Assembly (NCBI GenBank): GCA_037893225.1
Contig: JAZGUH010000185.1
Location: forward strand, 3,297,501 to 3,361,500
Reading direction: 5' to 3'
Length of the DNA: 64,000 bases
From: Hippasteria phrygiana
Lineage: Eukaryota; Echinodermata; Asteroidea; Valvatida; Goniasteridae
Part shown: one piece after another, positions 35,594-60,437 of the stretch
How the letters are laid out: the number at the start of each line of letters is the position of its first letter
How positions within the stretch are numbered: the stretch's first letter is position 1
Translations under genes and position numbers: made by a program
The notes under the pieces: model-generated
The model's input: the letters and a program-made list of their open reading frames with translations, nothing else
Database searches by the model: none
Told to the model about the DNA's origin: nothing

Positions 35594-37580
35594 ATAAGAA
35601 TTTCGAAATTAGCATGTTCAGTTGATGAGATAGGCCTTATAGCTTAAAGATTCAAAAGTAAAAAAATTACTATAAAATCATATGATGACGTCACCATAAC
35701 GTCGCATCAATTTTCATATATAACACATGCCGGCCTACAAGCATTCCTGACACAAAATTGTTTAAGATAATCTACTGGGCTACCTAGATATTACTTTTCA
35801 ACTTAATCTGACTTCTACTTCGGTAAAAGTATGGCTTCGAAAAATTCCCCTTTCAGATGACGTCACGTGACATGTGATGACGTCACCATGACGTAAAGGT
35901 TCGGCACACATTGTGAGCAGTTGGGGTAAGTGTCTGCCAAGTTTAAAAGTAGCCAAAGTGGCCGGTAAGAAAGAAAACGTTTACAAATGCTATGGGCAAT
36001 ATTCTAGCGACTTGAAAAAAGATTTTTTTTATGACGTCATCATGACGTCACACAATTTTCGCTTTTTAGGGCATATCTTTGAGACATACCAAAGCTATAA
36101 CAAAAAGAATTTTGAAAATATCTTGTTTTGTTCGCTAGATATATTGAAAAGAATGTTACGATTCCAAAAATTTAACAATTCAGCGACTTGAAAAAAGACT
36201 ACAAATCAACCCTTTTTATAAACAGCATGCTCATTTAAGCCATGGTTATCTGCCCTTCCCAGAATTCCTTTGTGTTATATTGAATTTGGTCTAAATTTTG
36301 AAATGGCTCCTATTTCTTACTTGAGTGAGCCACGATCATGAAATTTTGGAATTAGGTACAGAAAAATTCAATGTATACATTTTTGTAATCGGATTGACCC
36401 TTACATGCGTTAAAAAAAAAACATATTTTTGATGACGTCATCATGACGTCACACAATTTTCGCCTTTTAGGGCATATCTTTGAGACATACCAAAGCTATA
36501 ACAAAAAGAATTTTGAAAATATCTTGTTTTGTTCGCTAGATATATTGAAAAGAATGTTACGATTTTAATACTTCAAAAATTCAGCGACTTGAAAAAAGAC
36601 TAGAAATCAACCCCTTTTATAAACAGCAAGCTCATAATAGCCATGGTTATCAACCCGTCCCAGAATTCCTTTGTGTTATATTGAATTTGGTCTAAATTTT
36701 GAAATGGCTGTCATTTCTTACTTGAGTGAGCCACGATCATGAAATTTTGGAATTGGGTACAGAAAAATACAATGTATACATTTTTGTAATCGGATTGACC
36801 CTTACATGCGTTAAAAAAAAAAATATTTTTGATGACGTCATCATGACGTCACACAATTTTCGCCTTTTAGGGCATATCTTTGAGACATACCAAAGCTATA
36901 ACAAAAAGAATTTTGAAAATATCTTGTTTTGTTCGCTAGATATATTGAAAAGAATGTTACGATTTTAATACTTCAAAAATTCAGCGACTTGAAAAAAGAC
37001 TAGAAATCAACCCCTTTTATAAACAGCAAGCTCATAATAGCCATGGTTATCAACCCGTCCCAGAATTCCTTTGTGTTATATTGAATTTGGTCTAAATTTT
37101 GAAATGGCTGTTATTTCTTACTTGAGTGAGCCACGATCATGAAATTTTGGAATTGGGTACAGCAAAATTCAATATATACATTTTTGTAATCAGATTGACC
37201 CTTACATGCGTTAAAAAAAAAAAGCATTTTTGATGACGTCATCATGACGTCACACAATTTTCGCTTTTTAAGGCATATCTTTGAGACATATCAAAGCTAT
37301 AAGAAAAAGAATTTTGAAAATATCTTGTTTTGTTCGCTAGATATAATTTAATGAATGTTACGATTTTCAAAATTCAAAAATTCATAAAAAATCACGTGAT
37401 GACGTCACCATGACGTAAAAGATCGGCATGCATCCTGAGCAGTTGGTCTAAGTGTCTGTTAAGTTTAAAGGCAATCGGCTGCATAAAAGTAGCCAAAGTG
37501 CCTGGCAGAACGAAAACGTGTACAAAGTCTATGGGCCAAAAGTCTGAAAAAGAAGAAAAAAAAAAAAAAAAGAAAAAAAA

Positions 37581-37898
37581 AAAATCTTAACGAAAACAAG
37601 GGCTGTTTCGTAAAACTACGAAACAGCCAAAAAAGAAAAAAAAAAAAATCTTAACGAAAACAAGGGCTGTTTCGAAAAACTTTCGAAACAGCCAAAAAAA
37701 AAAGAAAAAAAAAAAAATCTTAACGAAAACAAGGGCTGTTTCGAAAAACTTTCGAAACAGCCAAAAAAAAAAAGAAAAAAAAAAAAATCTTAACGAAAAC
37801 AAGGGCTGTTTCGAAAAACTTTCGAAACAGCCAAAAAAGAAAAAAAAAAAAATCTTAACGAAAACAAGGGCTGTTTCGAAAAACTTTCGAAACAGCCA
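37581..37898 (+). repeat. Hairpin minisatellite array 2 (5 units)
   Basis: This has the same structure as the array at 35221-35593, with one GTA/TAC stem and four GAAA/TTTC stems. It is part of the 2305-bp segmental tandem duplication and is again followed by a B head. Confidence 0.92.
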
Positions 37899-39470
37899 AT
37901 AAGAATTTCGAAATTAGCATGTTCAGTTGATGAGATAGGCCTTATAGCTTAAAGATTCAAAAGTAAAAAAATTACTATAAAATCATATGATGACGTCACC
38001 ATAACGTCGCATCAATTTTCATATATAACACATGCCGGCCTACAAGCATTCCTGACACAAAATTGTTTAAGATAATCTACTGGGCTACCTAGATATTACT
38101 TTTCAACTTAATCTGACTTCTACTTCGGTAAAAGTATGGCTTCGAAAAATTCCCCTTTCAGATGACGTCACGTGACATGTGATGACGTCACCATGACGTA
38201 AAGGTTCGGCACACATTGTGAGCAGTTGGGGTAAGTGTCTGCCAAGTTTAAAAGTAGCCAAAGTGGCCGGTAAGAAAGAAAACGTTTACAAATGCTATGG
38301 GCAATATTCTAGCGACTTGAAAAAAGATTTTTTTTATGACGTCATCATGACGTCACACAATTTTCGCTTTTTAGGGCATATCTTTGAGACATACCAAAGC
38401 TATAACAAAAAGAATTTTGAAAATATCTTGTTTTGTTCGCTAGATATATTGAAAAGAATGTTACGATTCCAAAAATTTAACAATTCAGCGACTTGAAAAA
38501 AGACTACAAATCAACCCTTTTTATAAACAGCATGCTCATTTAAGCCATGGTTATCTGCCCTTCCCAGAATTCCTTTGTGTTATATTGAATTTGGTCTAAA
38601 TTTTGAAATGGCTGTCATTTCTTACTTGAGTGAGCCACGATCATGAAATTTTGGAATTGGGTACAGAAAAATACAATGTATACATTTTTGTAATCGGATT
38701 GACCCTTACATGCGTTAAAAAAAAAACATATTTTTGATGACGTCATCATGACGTCACACAATTTTCGCCTTTTAGGGCATATCTTTGAGACATACCAAAG
38801 CTATAACAAAAAGAATTTTGAAAATATCTTGTTTTGTTCGCTAGATATATTGAAAAGAATGTTACGATTTTAATACTTCAAAAATTCAGCGACTTGAAAA
38901 AAGACTAGAAATCAACCCCTTTTATAAACAGCAAGCTCATAATAGCCATGGTTATCAGCCCGTCCCAGAATTCCTTTGTGTTATATTGAATTTGGTCTAA
39001 ATTTTGAAATGGCTGTCATTTCTTACTTGAGTGAGCCACGATCATGAAATTTTGGAATTGGGTACAGCAAAATTCAATATATACATTTTTGTAATCAGAT
39101 TGACCCTTACATGCGTTAAAAAAAAAAAGCATTTTTGATGACGTCATCATGACGTCACACAGTTTTCGCTTTTTAGGGCATATCTTTGAGACATACCAAA
39201 GCTATGAGAAAATGAATTTTGAAAATATCTTGTTTTGTTCGCTAGATATAATTTAATGAATGTTACGATTTTCAAAATTCAAAAATTCATAAAAAATCAC
39301 GTGATGACGTCATCATGACGTAAAAGTTCGGCATACATGCTGAGCAGTTGGTCTAAGTATCTGTTAAGTTTAAAGGCAATCGGCTGCATAAAACTAGCCA
39401 AAGTCCCTGGCAGAAAGAAATCGTGTACAAACGCTATGGGCAAAAAGTCTGAAAAAGAAAAAAAAAAAAA

Positions 39471-42003
39471 CTAGAGGTTTGTGTCTGTTTGAAACAGAAC
39501 ACAAGGCTTTTCCTCTTTTTTTGTTTTCCACCCTACAACTTCAGCTTACGTTCTATGTTTGTGTTAAGTTTGATTAAGATCTGATGTTTATAGTGAGTAA
39601 AGTGGCTTGTACAAAATTCGTGTACAAAGTCTATGGGATTTTGGATAGAACTAAAACATTCATAGACAATTAGCCGATGACGTCATCATGACTTCACTTC
39701 GGATGTTACATTCTACTGGCACTATCTACCTTCCCACAAATTTTTATGATACTCAGACCTATTCTTATATATGTTATTAAAAAAACACATTTTGATGACG
39801 TCATGATGACGTCACACATTTTCACATTTACGTGAAAGAATATAGGAGCTAACAAAGCTATTCCAAAAAGAATTTTGAATTTAGCATGTTCTGTTGATGA
39901 GATATGGCTTTAAGAAACTTTTACGGTTCAAAAACTTTAAAATTACTATAAAATCGTATGTGACGTCATCATGACGTCACCTCAATGTTCATCTATAACA
40001 CGTGGTGGCCCACCAACATACCAGGTTTAAAGGCAATCGGACATACGGTTCTCTAGATATGGGCCCTTGAAAAATGCACGTTTAGGATGACGTCACGTGA
40101 TACGTGATGACGTCATCATGACGTCACGTTTCGGCATACATTTTCAGCTTAGGGTCTTTGTTTGTGTTAAGCCTGATTAAGATCTGAGGTTGTTTAGTGA
40201 CTAAAGTGCCACTTACAAAATTCGTCTACAAAGTCTATGGGATTTGGGATAGAACTAAAAATTTCATAGAAAATCAGCCGATGACGTCATCATGACGTCA
40301 CTTCGGATTTTACATGCTAGTAGCATTATCTACCTACCCAGCAATTTTTATGACGATCGAACGTACCCTTATATGTGTTTCAAAAAAGAACACTTTTGAT
40401 GACGTCATGATGACGTCACACATTTTCCCATTTATGTGAAAGAATATAGGAGCTAACAAAGCTATTCCAAAAATAATTTTGGATTTAGCATGTTCTGTTC
40501 ATGAGATATGGCTTTAAGAAACTTTAATGTTCAAAAACTTTAAAATTACTATAAAATCGTATGATGACGTCATCATGACGTCACGTAAATTGACATCTAT
40601 AACACGTGGTGGTCTACTAACATACCGGGTTTAAAGGCAATCGGACCTACGGCTCTCTAGATATGGGCCCTTGAAAAATCATCTTTAAGATGACGTCACG
40701 TGACATGTGATGACGTCATCATGACGTAAAAGGTCGGCACACATTGTGAGCAGTTGGGGTAAGTGTCTGCCAAGTTTAAAAGTAGCCAAAGTGGCCGGTA
40801 AGAAATAAAACGTTTACAATGCTATGGGCACTATTCTAGCGACTTGAAAACAGATTTATTTTATTAAGTCATCATGACGTCACACAATTTTCGCTTTTTA
40901 GGGCATATCTTTGAAACATACCAAAGCTATAACAAAAAGAATTTTGAAAATATCTTGTTTTGTTCGCTAGATATATTGAAAAGAATGTTACGATTTAAAC
41001 AATTTAGAAATTCAGCGACTTGAAAAAAGACTACAAATCAATTCTTTTTATAAACAGCATGCACTTTTAAGCCATGGTTATCTGCCCTTCCCAGAATTCC
41101 TTTGTGTTATATTGAATTTGGTCTAAATTTTGAAATGGCTCCTATTTCTTACTTGGGTTAGCCACGATCATGAAATTTTGGAATTAGGTACAGAAAAATT
41201 AAATGTATACATTTTTGTAATCGAATTGACACTTACATTCGTTTAAAAAAAAAAAAAAATTTGGATGACGTCATCATGACGTCACACAATTTTCGCTTTT
41301 TAGGGCATATCTTTGAGACATATCAAAGCTATAACAAAAAGAATTTTGAAAATATCTTGTTTTGTTCGCTAGATATATTGAAAAGAATGTTACGATTTTA
41401 AAACTTGAAAAATTCAGCGACTTGAAAAAAGACTAGAAATTAACCCCTTTTATAAACAGCAAGCACATAATAGCCATGGTTATCTGCCCTTCCCAGAATT
41501 CCTTTGTGTTATATTGAATTTGGTCAAAATTTTGAAATAGCTGTTATTTCTTACTTGAGTGACCCACGATCATGACATTTTGGAATTGGGTACAGAAAAA
41601 TTCAATGTATACATTTTTGTAATCGAATTGACACTTACATGCGTTTAAAAAAAAACTAATTTTTGATGACGTCATCATGACGTCACACAATTTTCGCTTT
41701 TTAGGGCATATCTTTGAGACATACCAAAGCTATAACAAAAAGAATTTTGAAAATATCTTGTTTTGTTCGCTAGATATATTGAAAAGAATGTTACGATTTT
41801 CAAAATTCAAAAAATCATAAAAAATCACGTGATGACGTCATCATGACGTCACTCTTCGGCATACAATTTCAGGTTCGGGTCTATGTTTGTGTTTAGTTTA
41901 ATTAAGATCTGAGATTGTTTAGTGACCAAAGTGGCTGTCATAAAATTCGTGTACAAAGTCTATGGGATTTGGGATAGAACTAAAATAAGAAGAAGAAAAA
42001 AAA
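39471..42003 (+). repeat. Family C higher-order unit, copy 1
   Basis: It starts ctagaggtttgtgtctgttt with the near-palindrome TTGTGTCTGTTT...AAACAGAACACAAG, and then has subunits with TGACGTCATCATGACGTCA and its reverse-complement form TGACGTCATGATGACGTCA (near 39797 and 40396). It ends with three B-like ~400-bp subunits. The next copy begins 2533 bp later. Confidence 0.9.
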
Positions 42004-44113
42004 CTAGAGGTTTGTGTCTGTTTGAAACAGAACACAAGGCTTTTCCTCTTTTTTTGTTTTCCACCCTAAAACTTCAGCTTACGTTCTATGTTTGTGTTAA
42101 GTTTGATTAAGATCTGATGTTTATAGTGAGTAAAGTGGCTTGTACAAAATTCGTGTACAAAGTCTATGGGATTTTGGATAGAACTAAAACATTCATAGAC
42201 AATTAGCCGATGACGTCATCATGACTTCACTTCGGATGTTACATTCTACTGGCACTATCTACCTTCCCACAAATTTTTATGATACTCAGACCTATTCTTA
42301 TATATGTTATTAAAAAAACACATTTTGATGACGTCATGATGACGTCACACATTTTCACATTTACGTGAAAGAATGTAGGAGCTAACAAAGCTATTCCAAA
42401 AAGAATTTTGAATTTAGCATGTTCTGTTGATGAGATATGGCTTTAAGAAACTTTTACGGTTCAAAAACTTTAAAATTACTATACAATCGTATGGTGACGT
42501 CATCATGACGTCACCTCAATTTTCATCTATAACACGTGGTGGCCCACCAACATACCAGGTTTAAAGGCAATCGGACATACGGTTCTCTAGATATGGGCCC
42601 TTGAAAAATGCACGTTTAGGATGACGTCACGTGACACGTGATGACGTCATCATGACGTCACGTTTCGGCATACATTTTCAGCTTAGGGTCTTTGTTTGTG
42701 TTAAGCCTGATTAAGATCTGAGGTTGTTTAGTGACCAAAGTGCCACTTACAAAATTCGTCTACAAAGTCTATGGGATTTGGGATAGAACTAAAAATTTCA
42801 TAGAAAATCAGCCGATGACGTCATCATGACGTCACTTTGGATTTTACATGCTAGTAATATTATCTACCTACCCAGCAATTTTTATGACGATCGAACTTAC
42901 TCTTATATGTGTTTCAAAAAAGAACATTTTTGATGACGTCATGATGACGTCACACATTTTTCCATTAATGTGAAAGAATATAGGAGCTAACAAAGCTATT
43001 CCAAAAAGAATTTTTGATTTAGCATGTTCTGTTCATGAGATATGGCTTTAAGAAACTTTAATGTTCAAAAACATTAAAATTACTATAAAATCGTATGATG
43101 ACGTCATCATGACGTCACGTAAATTTTCATCTATAACACGTGGTGGTCTACCAACATACCGGGTTTAAAGGCAATCGGACCTACGGCTCTCTAGATATGG
43201 GCCCTTGAAAAATCATCTTTAAGATGACGTCACGTGACATGTGATGACGTCATCATGACGTAAAAGGTCGGCACACATTGTGAGCAGTTGGGGTAAGTGT
43301 CTGCCAAGTTTAAAAGTAGCCAAAGTGGCCGGTAAGAAAGAAAACGTTTACAATGCTATGGGCACTATTCTAGCGACTTGAAAACAGATTTATTTTATTA
43401 CGTCATCATGACGTCACACAATTTTCGCTTTTTAGGGCATATCTTTGAAACATACCAAAGCTATAACAAAAAGAATTTTGAAAATATCTTGTTTTGTTCG
43501 CTAGATATATTGAAAAGAATGTTACGATTTAAACAATTTAGAAATTCAGCGACTTGAAAAAAGACTACAAATCAATTCTTTTTATAAACAGCATGCACTT
43601 TTAAGCCATGGTTATCTGCCCTTCCCAGAATTCCTTTGTGTTATATTGAATTTGGTCTAAATTTTGAAATGGCTGCTATTTCTTACTTGGGTTAGCCACG
43701 ATCATGAAATTTTGGAATTAGGTACAGAAAAATTCAATGTATACATTTTTGTAATCGAATTGACACTTACATTCGTTTAAAAAAAAACTAATTTTTGATG
43801 ACGTCATCATGACGTCACACAATTTTCGCTTTTTAGGGCATATCTTTGAGACATACCAAAGCTATAACAAAAAGAATTTTGAAAATATCTTGTTTTGTTC
43901 GCTAGATATATTGAAAAGAATGTTACGATTTTCAAAATTCAAAAAATCATAAAAAATCACGTGATGACGTCATCATGACGTCACTCTTCGGCATACAATT
44001 TCAGGTTCGGGTCTATGTTTGTGTTAAGTTTAATTAAGATCTGAGATTGTTTAGTGACCAAAGTGGCTGTCATAAAATTCGTGTACAAAGTCTATGGGAT
44101 TTAGGATAGAACT

Positions 44114-44135
<22 letters not shown>
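42004..44135 (+). repeat. Family C higher-order unit, copy 2
   Basis: Nearly identical to C1, but with one fewer ~400-bp B-like subunit (two rather than three). It ends in a GAA-rich run and polyA leading into the third hairpin array. Confidence 0.9.
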
Positions 44136-44144
<9 letters not shown>

Positions 44145-44155
44145 ATAAAAAAAAA

Positions 44156-44620
44156 AAAATCAGAACAAAAACAAAGCCTTTTCCGACGGATTGTCGGAAA
44201 AGCCAAAAATCAGAACAAAAACAAAGCCTTTTCCGACGGATTGTCGGAAAAGCCAAAAAAAAAAAAAAAAAGAAAAAAAAAAAAATCTTAACGAAAACAA
44301 GGGCTGTTTCGAAAAACTTTCGAAACAGCCAAAAATCTTAACGAAAACAAGGGCTGTTTCGAAAAACTTTCGAAACAGCCAAAAAAAAAAAAAAAAAAAT
44401 AAAAAAAATCTTAACGAAAACAAGGGCTGTTTCGAAAAACTTTCGAAACAGCCAAAAAATCTTAACGAAAACAAGGGCTGTTTCGAAAAACTTTCGAAAC
44501 AGCCAAAAATCTTAACGAAAACAAGGGCTGTTTCGGAAAACTTCCGAAACAGCCAAAAAGAAAAAAAAAAAAATCTTAACGAAAACAAGGGCTGTTTCGG
44601 AAAACTTCCGAAACAGCCAA
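44156..44620 (+). repeat. Hairpin minisatellite array 3 (8 units, three stem types)
   Basis: Two units carry GCCTTTTCCGAC-GGATT-GTCGGAAAAGCC (one stem mismatch). Then come four units with GGCTGTTTCGAAA-AAC-TTTCGAAACAGCC and two with GGCTGTTTCGGAA-AAC-TTCCGAAACAGCC. The leader also changes (cagaacaaaaacaa versus cttaacgaaaacaa). This array closes the 24-kb repeat region. Confidence 0.92.
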
Positions 44621-44639
44621 ATAGTGTTTTAAAACGATT

Positions 44640-44977
44640 TTAAGACGGTTCAGACGTTGTTTGCCCTTCCTGGCACAAAAAACTGGATACGCTACTGTTT
44701 ACAGTGAGTTACACTTTGTCACCGTTGGTGGCGCCATTTAACCACTTTGTTTTGTTCTTACGCATAGGCAAAATAAGACATGTGGTTTCTGCTTTTCTGG
44801 TTTGCAACTTTAGGCGTAGGCTCCTAAAAAGAAAAAACATGGCCACGAGCAGGGAATGGGGGGGGGGGGGGTTGAACCCCCCCCCCCCCCCCCCCCCCAG
44901 ACCCGCGCCTTGTATAGCACAAAACCCTTGCCAGCATCCGAACCGTACCAATGAGCGCATGTTTGAAGTGGCCATTG
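44640..44977. repeat. Diverged dispersed repeat with paired poly-G/poly-C
   Basis: The text gttacactttgtcaccgttg (about 44707) matches the reverse complement of caccaacggtgagaaagtgt near 54850. A G run (44860-44870) followed by a C run (44877-44898) forms the centre. It is probably a transposon relic shared with 54780-55000. No gene is supported. Confidence 0.5.
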
Positions 44978-45106
44978 CATTAGCCTTTTAGAGGTATGGC
45001 GGACACAATAGGAGGGCGTTATTTGATTTGGGTAAAACCTGTGTATTTATACCCAAATAAAATAGCGCCCCCCTATTGTGTCCGCCATACCTCTAAAAGG
45101 CTAATG
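44978..45106. mobile_element. Foldback/MITE copy 2 (TTAGCC...GGCTAA arms)
   Basis: The arms are almost identical to those at 123-261. The loop is shorter and looks like part of the other copy's loop in reverse orientation. It is flanked by gccattgca and tgatactca, giving the same A|T junction ambiguity as the first copy. Confidence 0.85.
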
Positions 45107-45400
45107 ATACTCAGGAACGAAATATTTTCTCTCTTTTCAATATGTATTTTGTCCCGCCAGACACCGCTGTTATCGCGGTACCGTTGTTGATTCTGTAGAT
45201 TGTTTGCTACGAAAATTGGGAAAATACAAACATAATTCTAGCAAAATCGTCTTTTTACACATTTCAAATACACAGCTCAGGCCTTTTGTTCACCGCGCGG
45301 TTAAGCGCATGCGCGCACAAATTTAAATTTATTAGCGGGTTATTCTGTGAGCCAGTTCGGTATTTCAACTGCGCATGTTCACAATAGCATGACCGGACTA
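45107..45400. other. No gene recognised
   Basis: No supported feature. This is the sequence between the second foldback element and the CpG-rich minisatellite. Confidence 0.4.
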
Positions 45401-45404
45401 CTCC

Positions 45405-45785
45405 ACGCAAAACACGAAGCAAAACACGACGCGAAACACGACGCGAAACACGACGCGAAACACGACGCGAAACACGACGCGAAACACGACGCGAAACACG
45501 ACGCGACGCACGACGCGAGCACGACGCGACGCACGACGCGAGCACGACGCGACGCACGACGCGACACACGACGCGACGCACGACGCGACGCACGACGGTA
45601 CGACGCGATGGGCGACGGAAGGGGCGACGTTGAGGAAAGAAAACCTGCAAGCTAGAAAAAAACGACGCGACGGCACGACGGCACGACGCGACGCACGACG
45701 CGACGCCAGAAGTAATGGGAAAGAAGCGACGGCACGACGCGACGGCACGATGCAACGCAGCCGTCGTGCCGTCGCGTCGTATAGT
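45405..45785. repeat. CpG-rich 12-bp minisatellite with foldback end
   Basis: Repeats of acacgacgcgaa change to gcacgacgcgac variants and then to gacggcacgacgcga. The final part (about 45725-45785) is an inverted repeat around gcaacgcagc: gcgacggcacga on one side and tcgtgccgtcgcg on the other. Arg/Val/Ser-rich ORFs on both strands are simply the translated repeat. It lies immediately upstream of the first recognisable RTK exon. Confidence 0.93.
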
Positions 45786-45802
45786 CGCGTCGCGTATGGA
45801 AG

Positions 45803-59049
<13,247 letters not shown>

Positions 59050-59111
59050 TCATCAAAAACGAATCAAATCCGGATGAAATGTGATCGAAAATATGAGTAA
59101 AAGATTATCAT

Positions 59112-59117
59112 AATAAA
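59112..59117 (+). promoter_or_regulatory. Poly(A) signal AATAAA of the RTK gene
   Basis: The canonical hexamer lies within about 65 bp of the stop codon, and no other canonical signal is noticed nearby. Confidence 0.6.
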
Positions 59118-59611
59118 AGAACAACACAGTAGTTGTAAGAGACGCTAACAACATATTTGACACAGAAATCACATTAATGTCGTCCGAAATATTTCAGCCA
59201 TAACACTGTTAAGTTCGAAACTGAAATGCTTTAATAACTTTCAAAACTCTTGCCATTTTATGTACTGTAGGGATAATCGCCATTTTTGAATTATGCTAAA
59301 TTAAAATTCACATGAAGGGTATACAGCAATGAAATATACTACAATGAGAATATCACTGAGCTGCTGTTGCATCCTAACAAGCACAGGTTTCTTCATACAT
59401 GACTTTTAGTGGTTTTTAAGCCTACCAGTATTTTGTGTGTGTGTTTTTTTTATTGGTTTTGGATTTTTTAACCGTGCGAAATGGATTTATTTATAGCACT
59501 CCTTACGGCATTGTTCCTATACTCATTATTATTATTACTTTACAGATTTGATAATCGAGTCATCACAAGTCATATCGCAAGTCCTTTCATAAGTCCTTTC
59601 ACATATACCCA
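59118..59611. other. Downstream flank of the RTK gene, nothing recognised
   Basis: AT-rich sequence. The short ORF at 59481-59705 has no recognised domain and runs into an inverted-repeat element. Confidence 0.4.
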
Positions 59612-59790
59612 GCACGATATGGGGCAGAGGGGTACCCCCCTTTTGTCCCCACCCTATACAGTCTCCAGACTACTGTTACCTAACACATCCCCCCTAGACC
59701 TCTGAAAAGAATTTCTGAGATTCCGGGAACACAATGACCAACACAAAAGATGGGGGGGGGGGGGGGGGTTCCCTCTGCCCCATATCGTGC
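59612..59790. mobile_element. 179-bp MITE with GCACGATATGGGGCAGAGGG ends
   Basis: The left end gcacgatatggggcagaggg and the right end ccctctgccccatatcgtgc form near-perfect ~28-bp inverted repeats leading into C and G runs. A target duplication was not resolved. Confidence 0.8.
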
Positions 59791-60435
59791 ATCATATGCT
59801 TTCACAAGTCTTAAGCAATGTAACATGCTGTTAAACACACTATATAACAAATTATTTCGTTGTCATTGTTCATCCCATGTCGCTTGTGAGCTGACTTGTG
59901 ATTGACTTGTGACTGACTGGATTACAACTCTGATATTTTAGCACCATGGTTGCAAATGCTGTCATCTAACGTTTAGAATTACCATGTGAAAAGACAGATT
60001 AAACGTTAACCCCAGTTTAGACGGTAGGTAAATAATTGTTTCTCCAATGGTTTAAATTCATGATGTCGGTTTTTGCCACAAGTGGCGTCAAAGTGTGACT
60101 ATTTCCTAAGACTTTCAAGATATACTTTTCGTATTAGATTTATATTATTGACTCCAGATATACCGCTATCCTTTTACCCAACCAGCCATTATAACGCGGC
60201 TGATAAGCATAAGCAACTTATAAGCATAAGCATTCTTTAATATTCGAGAATTTATTTGTAGAATAGTTAGTTGTATGTTTATTTACAGAAAATATTTAAT
60301 CTGGAAATACTATATATTTTAATATAAAGGTAGAATGATTTTTGCTATTAAGGTTTATTGTATATAGAATTTGCTAAGGAATGCAATGGCTTCATATGTA
60401 TGTCAAGTTGTAGGTAAGGGGTTTAACAATGTAAA
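59791..60435. other. No gene recognised
   Basis: AT-rich sequence without supported features. Confidence 0.4.
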
Positions 60436-60437
60436 TA

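Larger units (their letters stand above)
26950..39470 (+). repeat. Family B higher-order tandem array
   Basis: Head-to-tail composite units of about 2.0 or 2.4 kb. Each has a head with the CRE/E-box composite, one or more ~400-bp subunits (starting near gagtgagccacgatcatgaa and containing TGACGTCATCATGACGTCA), and a polyA tail module. Tail modules lie near 28690, 30680, 33060, 35060, 37430 and 39330. The two 400-bp subunits starting at 31964 and 32364 are virtually identical. The 35220-37580 block is repeated 2305 bp further on. No gene is supported: the recurrent 71-98-codon ORFs are period artefacts. Confidence 0.92.

Noticed and set aside
31964..36968. Identical 80-codon ORFs (MSHDHEILELG...) at 31964, 32364 and 36726
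   Set aside because: They are the same ~400-bp satellite subunit repeated. The frame is interrupted in other subunits.
45405..45785. Possible CRISPR-like regular repeats
   Set aside because: Repeats are contiguous without unique spacers, in a eukaryotic context with introns. The same holds for the A, B and C arrays.
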